Under the pieces are notes generated by a model that had not been told where the DNA came from, did not search any database, and was given only the letters and a program-made list of their open reading frames with translations. A DNA stretch of 14,891 nucleotides from assembly GCA_036399695.1 (NCBI GenBank), contig DASWMP010000119.1, positions 1 through 14,891 on the forward strand. Reading direction: 5' to 3'. Position numbers and translations under genes: made by a program. Positions 1-7,400 of the stretch are shown here, piece by piece. Within the stretch, counting starts at the first letter, position 1, and the number at the start of each line of letters is the position of its first letter. This DNA comes from DASVEE01 sp036399695. GTDB lineage: Bacteria > Acidobacteriota > Thermoanaerobaculia > Gp7-AA8.

Positions 1-2
1 AC

Positions 3-1718
3 TTGTGGAAGTGGCAGCAGCACTGCTCGCGCGAGTGCGTGGTGCTGCATCGCTTCTCCATCACGGAGACGGCGCTGCTGAGCGTGTCGCGGTTCGCTGG
101 CCGCGGTGACCTGACCGGCACGATCCTCGAAGCGGGGCGCCCCGTCCCGGACAAGACCCTTCGCCTGATCGATGAGGATGGTGTGCCGGTCGCACCTGGC
201 GACACCGGCGAACTGCTCGTGCAGAGCGATTATCTCGCCGACGGCTACTGGAACCGGCCGGAGGAGACCGCCGCCGCATTCACCATCGATCCCGACAGCG
301 GCCAGCGCATCTATCGCACGGGAGATCTCGGCCGGTTCGCGCACGACGGCACCTTCGTGTTCCTCGGCCGGCGCGATGACCAGGTGAAGATCCGCGGCTA
401 TCGCGTGGAGCTTCGTGAGATCGACGCGGCGCTGATGCAGCTCGAGGGCGTCTCCGAGGCCGCCTGTATCGCGCGGAAAGCAGAGGGCGAACAGCGGTTG
501 TGGGCCTTCCTCGTCTGGAAAGACGGGCGCGCCTCGGCGCCGGCCGTGATTCGTGCGCGGCTCAGGGACTTGCTGCCGGAGTGGAAGATCCCCGACGAGT
601 TTCATTCGGTTGCCGCGTTGCCGACGACGTTGACCGGCAAAGTCGACCGGAAATCGTTACGCGAGCTGGCAGCGCCGACAGGCAGTCGCGCTCCTCGTAC
701 TGACGATTTCGATGACGTTGATACGGGCACGAACAGCTACCAGCAGACGATCCTCGACGTCTGGTCCCGCGTCCTTGGACGGCGCGTCGATGCCGACGCC
801 GCGTTCCTGGACGACCTCGGCGGCAGCTCGCTCGATGCTCTCGAAATCGTCAATGAGATCAGCCGCGTCACCGGGCGCCGCCTGCCGCTCTCCGTGCTCC
901 TGGAGCTGAACACCGTTCGCAAGATGTCGGGCTACCTGGACGCGCACCCCGAGCGGGAGCGCACTGTGATTGCGCTGCAGAGCAGTGGGTCGCTGCCGCC
1001 TCTCTTCTGCGTCTCGGGCAAGGGAGGCAGCGTGATGCCCTTCCGCGCGCTCGCTCAGGCGCTCGGCAGCGAGCAACCGTTCTACGGCCTCACCTACCAC
1101 GGGATCGATCCGCAAGCGCTTCCCTCGACCCTTGCGGCCTTGGCCGCGTGCTACGCGGACGCCATTCGCGAACAGCAACCGGAGGGACCGTACTACCTCG
1201 CCGGCTATTCGGCCGGTGGCTTGATCGCCTTCGAGCTCGCGCGCCAGCTCGCACGCGCCGGTCACACGATCGCGTTCATTGGCCTGCTCGACACCTCGGC
1301 CAGCGTCGAGCGCGCCTCGCCCTGGAAGTACTACAGAAAATACGCGGCCATCGTCCGCCGCCGTCCAGCAGCCTTCCTGGTGCGGCTCGCACGAGCCGTG
1401 GGGTGGCGAGCCTCGCGGGCCGCGCAGTGGGCGCGAAGCGGCAAGTGGCCCCCCCTTCCGGAGCGGGTGGAAAACCGTTTCTACGAATCGCTCAACCTGC
1501 AGTCGTCGCTGCAGCCCTGGGAAGCACCGGTCACGCTGTTTCTCGCGCGTCAGGGAACGGGCGCGCAGGCTGCCCGGCGCGACGCGGGCTGGGAACGGCT
1601 ATGTGGTGCCACGCTGAAGATCATAGAGATCGACGGTGAGCACGACACGATCCTCACGAGTGATGTCGGCGGGCTCGCAGCCGCGTTTTCCAGTGCACTG
1701 GCCAAAGCGCGGGGCTAG
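3..1718 (+). CDS. NRPS-like A-T-TE synthetase, 5' truncated by window edge
   Basis: This is the C-terminal 571 residues of a synthetase that activates a carboxylate as an adenylate, loads it on a carrier protein and releases it through a thioesterase. The first codon in view (TTG) is internal; the true start lies upstream. Visible adenylation motifs are an A5-like stretch ending in TET (about 21-23), YRTGDLGR (104-111), GRRDDQVKIRGYRVEL (122-137) and the A10 motif TGKVDR with catalytic Lys213. A carrier domain follows (about 245-312), with LGGSSL and the probable phosphopantetheine Ser276. The thioesterase (about 323-571) has GYSAGG with nucleophile Ser403, Asp430 in LLDTS and His547 in GEHD, so the triad looks intact. 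No condensation domain is visible. The substrate cannot be read because the specificity-pocket region lies outside the window. It converges on the M50 gene with 6 nt between the stops. Family assignment is confident; the product is unknown. Confidence 0.93.
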   Translation: MWKWQQHCSRECVVLHRFSITETALLSVSRFAGRGDLTGTILEAGRPVPDKTLRLIDEDGVPVAPGDTGELLVQSDYLADGYWNRPEETAAAFTIDPDSGQRIYRTGDLGRFAHDGTFVFLGRRDDQVKIRGYRVELREIDAALMQLEGVSEAACIARKAEGEQRLWAFLVWKDGRASAPAVIRARLRDLLPEWKIPDEFHSVAALPTTLTGKVDRKSLRELAAPTGSRAPRTDDFDDVDTGTNSYQQTILDVWSRVLGRRVDADAAFLDDLGGSSLDALEIVNEISRVTGRRLPLSVLLELNTVRKMSGYLDAHPERERTVIALQSSGSLPPLFCVSGKGGSVMPFRALAQALGSEQPFYGLTYHGIDPQALPSTLAALAACYADAIREQQPEGPYYLAGYSAGGLIAFELARQLARAGHTIAFIGLLDTSASVERASPWKYYRKYAAIVRRRPAAFLVRLARAVGWRASRAAQWARSGKWPPLPERVENRFYESLNLQSSLQPWEAPVTLFLARQGTGAQAARRDAGWERLCGATLKIIEIDGEHDTILTSDVGGLAAAFSSALAKARG

Positions 1719-1724
1719 TGCAGA

Positions 1725-2765
1725 TCAACGGCTCACAACCGTAGTCAACGCCCCAAACGCCAGCACGAGTACCGCGTACAGCGTCAGCGCGGGCCAGTCG
1801 TGCGTGGTCTTCTGGTTCTTCTCCATCGCGCGCCAGACTGCCACGAGCGCCACGAGAACCAGCATGCCCTCGCGCGTGGCTCCCCAGACCGCGACGAGGA
1901 CCGCCACGGCGATCCAGCGCTGCGTGCGGGAGAAGGCGTGAAAGGCGCGGCTACCGTCGAGTTGCCACACGGGCGTCAGGTTGAACAGGTTGATGATCGC
2001 GGTGATCTGGGCGATGACGAGCCAGAACTTCGAGTCCATCGCCAGCCCCGCGGCAAAAGCGGCCAGTGCGGCGCCGAGACCCCACACCGGGCCGGCCAGG
2101 CCGATCCGTGCATCCTCGGCCGGCGTGGCGGCGTGCTCGCGCATCCGGACGAACGCCCCCACGCCAGGGATGAACATCGGCGCGTCGGCAGCCATCCCGC
2201 GCCGCCGCATCTCGGCGACGTGACCGACCTCGTGGATGTAGATCCCGGCCAGGATGGCCGCGGCGAACTTCCATCCCCAGGCCGCCCAGTAGACGCCGAG
2301 GGAGACGAAGAGCGTCGCCACGGTACTCATCTTCGTGAGGCCGAGGAGGAGCAGCTTCCCCTTCGACAGGATGGCCACGAAAAGGAACTTCAGCTTCCAC
2401 AGCAGCAAGCCGGCCGCGCCGAGCGGCCCCAGGATGCGCGCCCAGCGGCTGCCGGAGCTCGGACCTTTGCGCATCTCCTCGAGCGATTTGTTCTCGAGCG
2501 CGGCGGTGAGTCCGTGAACCCGCTCGCCGATGCGCTCGGCCTGGCGCGTGCCCTGAGGCAGCAGCGCCAGCGCCTCTCGCCACAGCGACGCAGCGCGCGC
2601 CGGGTCCTGTGCCTCCTCGGCCGCTCCGGCTTCACGCGCCAGCATCTCCAGCCGTTCGCGGTAGACCAGCGCATGGCAGGCCGGACAGACCAGCAGCGAC
2701 GGCGCGATCTGCGAGCCGCAGGCGGTGCACAGGACGGCCGGGGGTTGCAGCAGCAGCTCAGCCAT
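1725..2765 (-). CDS. Zinc-ribbon M50-family (site-2-protease-like) membrane metalloprotease
   Basis: A polytopic membrane protein of 346 residues, probably an intramembrane zinc protease. A zinc-ribbon-like pair, CTAC (13-16) and CPAC (27-30), comes first, then a charged helical stretch (about 35-100) and several hydrophobic segments from about 111 to the end. The M50 signature is present: HEVGH at 178-182 gives the two His ligands and catalytic Glu179, and the NLTPVWQLDG stretch ending at 271 supplies the third ligand, Asp270. I chose the ATG at 2765; an upstream in-frame TTG at 2792 would add nine residues and lies deeper inside the upstream gene. This ATG overlaps the upstream stop by 8 nt and has no Shine-Dalgarno of its own, which suggests translational coupling. 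M50 proteases cleave membrane-bound substrates such as anti-sigma factors, but no such partner is visible here. The substrate is unknown. Confidence 0.88.
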   Translation of the reverse strand: MAELLLQPPAVLCTACGSQIAPSLLVCPACHALVYRERLEMLAREAGAAEEAQDPARAASLWREALALLPQGTRQAERIGERVHGLTAALENKSLEEMRKGPSSGSRWARILGPLGAAGLLLWKLKFLFVAILSKGKLLLLGLTKMSTVATLFVSLGVYWAAWGWKFAAAILAGIYIHEVGHVAEMRRRGMAADAPMFIPGVGAFVRMREHAATPAEDARIGLAGPVWGLGAALAAFAAGLAMDSKFWLVIAQITAIINLFNLTPVWQLDGSRAFHAFSRTQRWIAVAVLVAVWGATREGMLVLVALVAVWRAMEKNQKTTHDWPALTLYAVLVLAFGALTTVVSR

Positions 2766-3399
2766 TCGGGAGTGCGGGTGCGGCGGGAGCAACGGAGAAC
2801 GGACCGCTCATGGCGGCGTCCGCCCGCTTGTTGATCTTCCACGCTTCCCACAGACCGAACGCCATGATGAGCAGGCCGATGATGTTCTCGAAGCCCATGA
2901 AGACCGGCATGGCGTACGAGATGAGGAACGCGACGACGTACGCGCCGGCGTCGGCCTGCCCCCCTGCGCCCACCATGCCTTCCACGATGTCCGGCACGTA
3001 GTTGGTGACGATCGAGGTGTACGTGAGGAACACCGCGAGGAGCTGGTATAGCCAGCCACCCTTGCCGTGCGCTCCCCACGCCACGGCTTTACCCACTCCA
3101 TAACCGACGGCGATGGAGATGAGGCCGATTTCGTAGCCGGTGAGTGCGCGGACCGCGTACCAGAGCACCGCGCCGAGGATGGCCGCACCGAGGCCGGCAC
3201 CGAGGGCCCGCATGAAGCGGAGGAAGCCGCCCCCTTCGAGGCCGTGCTCCCGCTTCTCGCGACAGTCGGAGCAGATGATGTTTCCGCCGACCTCGTAGTA
3301 ACTCTGAACGATCTCGCGGCTGCACATCGTGCAGCTCGCGCGGGGTGCTGACGCCTGGGCAAACTCCGCCCGGTCGAACTGCATCGCTTCATTAGACAT
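2758..3399 (-). CDS. Zinc-ribbon multi-pass membrane protein, function unknown
   Basis: A 213-residue protein I do not recognise as a named family. CTMC (23-26) and CSDC (43-46) form a likely treble-clef or zinc-ribbon module at the cytoplasmic N terminus. Hydrophobic segments follow at about 66-84, 89-110, 115-133 and two between 152 and 186. The second carries a glycine-rich GYGVGKAVAWG stretch. The ATG at 3399 is preferred over an upstream in-frame GTG at 3444 because GAGGGA lies five bases before it and the extra 15 residues look like leader sequence. Its last codons overlap the start of the M50 protease, and it begins 55 nt after the lipoprotein stop, so the three genes are probably one transcript. 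A role as partner or regulator of the protease is inference from this coupling. Confidence 0.85.
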   Translation of the reverse strand: MSNEAMQFDRAEFAQASAPRASCTMCSREIVQSYYEVGGNIICSDCREKREHGLEGGGFLRFMRALGAGLGAAILGAVLWYAVRALTGYEIGLISIAVGYGVGKAVAWGAHGKGGWLYQLLAVFLTYTSIVTNYVPDIVEGMVGAGGQADAGAYVVAFLISYAMPVFMGFENIIGLLIMAFGLWEAWKINKRADAAMSGPFSVAPAAPALPNG

Positions 3400-3454
3400 G
3401 GAAATCCCTCGTCGGGTAGATTCTGGACGCGATGATGGTAACACCCGCCGTACG

Positions 3455-4126
3455 CTAACGGCTGGCCGGCGGCGACAGCAGGACCTTCGTGCGGAAGTCG
3501 ATGATGCAGTGATCGGCAGCTTCGGTGAGCTCCTGTTTGAGGCGCGCGGCGTTGTCGGCGAGCAGCTCGTCGTGGCTTGGCGCGTCGGCCGATTTGTCCG
3601 GGATGCTGGAGCAGAAGCCCGCCGCGAGCAGCTTCCCTGACTTGGTGTCGATGAGCCTGAGCTTCGCGTTGTAGATCACGCGATAGTTGTTCCAGTCGCT
3701 CGGGAAGTAGCCGAAGCTCCAGTTCACCGTCTGGATGTCCAGCAGAAGGTCCGACCCGGTGTATTGGCGGGCCAGCTCCGCCGGTTTCCAGCTCCGGGCC
3801 AGCACGCCCTCCTTCGGCACGAGAGTCATGGTGTTGGCGCTCGCGAGCTCGGTGGCCAGCGCCGTCGCGATGTACCCGGCCGGATCTTCGACGGCGTTCT
3901 CCTCGATGATCTTGTTCCCCGCGACGATCATCGCGGCAGCGCCGATCATCCCGAACATCGCTTTACCAGCCGTCAGCGCCGTGAACCCAGGCTTCGGCCG
4001 ATTCGTGACGGTGATCGTCCCGCCCTGCAATGCTGCAAGCCGCTCCTGTCGAAGCGGAACGGTCTGCGTACTCACGCACCCCGTCAACAACACCACCACA
4101 CTGACCGCCATGACCATCATGCGCAT
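3455..4126 (-). CDS. Predicted lipoprotein, function unknown
   Basis: A 223-residue exported protein. The N terminus is a short type II signal peptide with lipobox LTGC, the lipidated cysteine being Cys17, so the mature protein should be anchored to a membrane in the cell envelope. A glycine/alanine-rich hydrophobic patch (about 53-70) could be a second membrane-contacting segment. The rest, from about 80, is mixed alpha/beta, with cysteines at 172 and 207 that could pair as a disulfide. The start at 4126 has GGGAG nine bases upstream. It is the first gene of the lipoprotein / zinc-ribbon / M50 set. The palindromic repeat element at 4254-4452 lies 127 nt upstream of its start. I do not recognise the family; a mature-protein homology search would be needed to go further. 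Confidence 0.83.
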   Translation of the reverse strand: MRMMVMAVSVVVLLTGCVSTQTVPLRQERLAALQGGTITVTNRPKPGFTALTAGKAMFGMIGAAAMIVAGNKIIEENAVEDPAGYIATALATELASANTMTLVPKEGVLARSWKPAELARQYTGSDLLLDIQTVNWSFGYFPSDWNNYRVIYNAKLRLIDTKSGKLLAAGFCSSIPDKSADAPSHDELLADNAARLKQELTEAADHCIIDFRTKVLLSPPASR

Positions 4127-4253
4127 CGTTCGTTCTCCCGTATCGAGCTCGCACGTTCAGCAGCATGTCCGTGCCACTGTATTGTGGGTCAACCCGGCAG
4201 GATTCCCGCGAGGATGTCGATTGCGGCGGATCAAACAGTGTGCGAAGTGGACG
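4127..4253 (-). promoter_or_regulatory. Upstream region of the lipoprotein gene
   Basis: This non-coding stretch lies between the palindromic repeat element and the lipoprotein start and should hold that gene's promoter. On the minus strand a TTGACC hexamer is visible, but no convincing -10 box lies at the right spacing. The only clear signal is the ribosome-binding sequence GGGAG close to the ATG. Together with the repeat element and the 10 nt after it, this makes up the gene-free interval 4127-4462. Confidence 0.35.
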
Positions 4254-4452
4254 TTGTAGTGGAGGACGGACAACGTGAAACAGTCGGCGTGGTCCGGCCG
4301 GTGGTCTCTTGTTGAGACTTTTTTTTCCGGTTTTTGGTTTTTGGTTTTCGGTTGTTGGTGGAGGCAACCCACCCGTGCAGAAGCCAACAACCAAAAACCA
4401 ACAACCAAAACCGGCGGTCGGGGGTGGGGTGCCTGTCCGTCCTCCACTGCAA
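4254..4452. repeat. 199-bp nested palindromic element with 19-bp terminal inverted repeats and heptamer arms
   Basis: The outer ends, 4254-4272 and 4434-4452, are 19-bp inverted repeats with one mismatch (core GTGGAGGACGGACA). Inside them a second inverted repeat pairs 4327-4358 with 4384-4414. On the minus strand each inner arm is about four heptamers of the form CCAAAAA or CCAACAA, ending in CCGG. The central loop (4359-4383) is non-repetitive, as are the two unequal spacers between outer and inner repeats (54 and 19 nt). No target-site duplication is evident at the edges. The element begins 10 nt after the stop of the giant secreted-protein gene. A poly-T tract sits before the plus-strand stem and none follows either stem strand, so the inner stem is not a standard intrinsic terminator. 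It could be a MITE-like non-autonomous element or a structured 3' UTR; the sequence does not decide between them. Confidence 0.8.
4304..4326 (+). terminator. Weak terminator-like hairpin on the plus strand inside the repeat element
   Basis: GTCTC (4304-4308), loop TTGTT and GAGAC (4314-4318) form a 5-bp stem followed directly by eight T residues, the layout of an intrinsic terminator read on the plus strand. The stem is short and only moderately GC-rich. No plus-strand gene lies upstream for more than 2.5 kb, so it would act only on antisense or element-internal transcription. Chance occurrence is quite possible. Confidence 0.3.
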
Positions 4453-4462
4453 ACCAGAGCGT

Positions 4463-7400
4463 TTACCGTCGCGCGGCTCTCCGGCGCGAACTCCCCGTCA
4501 ACCGCGTCTCCAGGAACGACTGCACTTCCGTGAACGCCTCGGACGTCCAGAACTCGCCGTCATGGCCAACGCCGTCCACCACGCGCAAGGTCGCGTCCAC
4601 GCCGGCGTTTCGCAAGGCCTCGTACAGCCGCTCCGACTGCCGGGCGCTGACGAAGCAGTCGTTGGCGCCGTGCATCAGCAGCATCGGCGCATCGCCTGCG
4701 CCGGCGTGCCGGCCGGCCGCGGCTCCCTCGGAAGAAGCAGAGCAGAGTTGCGGCGAGCAGCCGAAGAGTACGGAAGCCGGTGACGTCGCGGCATTCCAAT
4801 TCATCGTGCTGCAACCTGCCGCGTCTGTCTGCAGGGTCGACGGATCGGCGATGCCGCCCCACACGACCACGGCCTGCACGCGAGCGTCGGATGACTCAGA
4901 GCCCATGCCCGTGCCCAGCAGCGCCGCGAGATGGCCACCGGCGCCGACGCCCCAGGCGGCGAACCGGTTCGGATCGATGTTCAGGCGCGAGGCATTCTCC
5001 CGCAGCCAGCGCACGGCGTTGCCGAGATCCTCGATCTGCGCCGGAAATGGCGCCGTTCCGGCCGGACGGTACCCGATGCTCGTCACCGCATAGCCGCGTG
5101 CCGTGAGCCGCAGCGCCGCCAGCTCCGTGCTCGCGGCGTCGTACGCGCGGTCGCCCGGAATCCAGAGGATGAGAGGCCGCGGTCCGTCGCCCTCCAGCGG
5201 CGCGTAGAACGCCGCCTGCAGCGGAACGCCGCCTTCCGTCGCGTACGTGTACATCACGGCCTCGGCGTGCATCGGCTCGTCGTTCTGAATCACCAGCGAC
5301 GCCGATTGCGTGGTCAGGCGCGCACCGACGCTGTTGGTCAGCGCGAGCGTGAACGTTTCGTCCGGCTCCGGCGTCATGTCGCCGATGATGCGGACCGGCA
5401 CGCGCGCGACCGTCTGGCCCGGCGCGAAGACCACCGTCCCCTGCACGTCGTCATAGTCGACCGTCGCGGTCGCGGTGCCGGCGATGGTGCGGTAGTCCAT
5501 CACAATCGGCAACGTCGACGCGCCGGTGAGCTCGATCTGAACCGTCACCTCGTGAACGCCGTTCCCCTCCTCGAACTTCTTCGACACCACGCTGAGCAGC
5601 GGCGCCGTTACGTTGAGTCGCAGCGAACCGCTCGCCGGCTCGAAGTTGTCGCTGCCGCTGTAGCTCGCCGTGAGCTCGTACTCGCCCCGCTCGAACGGAC
5701 CGACGCGTGCGAAGGCCACGTTGCCGACGACCGGCACGTCCGTCGCGCTCTGGTCGCTGCCGCGTACCGTCACGGAGCCATCGACGCTCCGCGCGCCACG
5801 GAGGGAGTCGACGCGAACCGTCAGCTCGATCGGCACGCCCGCAAAAGCGGTCACGCCCGCCTCGAGCGAGACGACCGTGTTCGCCTTCGCAACCGTCGTC
5901 TTCACGTTCGCCGTCGCCTGCCCGAATTCGTCGTTACCTTCGAACGTGGCGGTGATGCTGTGCGTGCCCGCCGGCAGCAGCGGCACGACGATCGTTGCCA
6001 CGCCGTCAACCAGCGTTCCGGTGCCGATCACGTTGTTGCCGGCGCGCAGCGTCACGCGTCCGGACGGCAGACGGCCATCTTCGCTACGCAGAACCTCGAG
6101 GCGGAACGAGGCCGGATCGCCGTACACCAGCGCCGTCGGCGTCGCCGTGAGTGTGATGTGCGGGCTGCCTTTGACGGCCGTGTGGACGAGCGGCGCCGAA
6201 GCGCTCGAATCGAACGTCTCGTCGCCGGTGTAGGTCGCAACCACCTCGTGCGTCCCCTCGGTGAGCGTCTTCACGCGCAGCTCGGCGACGCCGTTCTCCA
6301 GAACAACGGAACCGAGCGTCGTCGCGCCGGCTTTGAACGTGACGCTGCCCGTCGGGTTCCCGCCGGCCGCGGTCACTCGCGCGGTGAATGTAACCGGCTG
6401 ATGGACCTCGGTGACGTCGCGGTTCTGCGTGAGCGTCGTCGACGTCGCCGATTTCGGCGGCGCATCTTCCTTCACGATGCGCTGCGTGAACCGCGTGCTC
6501 GCCGGCTCGAAGCCGTCGCTGCCGGAGAACGATGCTACGATCTCGTATTCGCCCGCCGCGAGCTGACCGAGACGCACGGAGGCGGCGCCTCCGCTCAGTT
6601 GCACTTCACTGACGACCTGGCCGTTGCTGCGGACGACGACCGGACCGTCGACACCCAGCGCCGAGCGATCGGTCGAGCTCACCCGGATCGCCACGTCGAT
6701 CGTCGCGTCAGTCTTCGCGGGATTTGCACCGGAGTCGACCGTCAGGCTCGTCTTCGCCTTCGCCACTTGTTGCGTCGTGCTGCCGGTGGCGGCCTCGAAT
6801 TCGTCGTTACCCGCGTAAGTAGCGGTGATGGAGTGCGAGCCGGCGGCGAGTGACGCCACCGGAATCGTCGTCGAGCCCGACGCCAGCGCGCCGGTACCGG
6901 CCGTGGTTCCGTCGACCTGGAGCGTCACGGAGCCGGCCGGTACGCGCCCGTCGGCGGAGCTCGACGTCACATCGACACGGAAAGAGGCGGAGTCGCCGTG
7001 CACCAGCGCCGAAGCGGACGACGTAACGACCACGTTCGGCTTTCCTTTGACGACCGTGTGCGTGAGCGGTGCCGAGGCGCTCGCCTGGAAGGCGTCGTTG
7101 CCGGTGTAGGTCGCGACGATCGAGTGCGTCCCCTGGCTCAGAGTCTTGGTCGTGAGCTCCGCCTGGCCGTTCTGCAGCACCGCGGAACCGAGGGTCGTCG
7201 CGCCGTCGGTGAACGTGACGCTGCCTGCCACGCTGCCGCTGGCCGCCGTCACCGTGGCCGTGAAGGTCACGGGTTGATGCACCTCGGTCACGGCGCGGTT
7301 CTGGGTCAGCGTCGTAGTCGTAACGATCTTGGCAGCCGGGCCGCCGCCGAGGTGCGTGAGGACGACGTCGTTGCCGTCGCCTCCTTTATAGGTGATGCGG

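Noticed and set aside
4254..4452. CRISPR-like array
   Set aside because: Units are 7 nt, contiguous and inverted, with no spacers and no cas genes nearby.
4231..4533. Short frames through the heptamer element giving FWLLVFGCWLL-like peptides
   Set aside because: The peptides simply translate the repeat units on either strand and have no ribosome-binding sites.
4931..6853. A 640-codon open frame on the plus strand, antisense to the giant gene
   Set aside because: Arg/Asp/His-rich composition with no recognisable domain, lying wholly opposite the Ig-like and hydrolase coding sequence. It is a high-GC antisense shadow.
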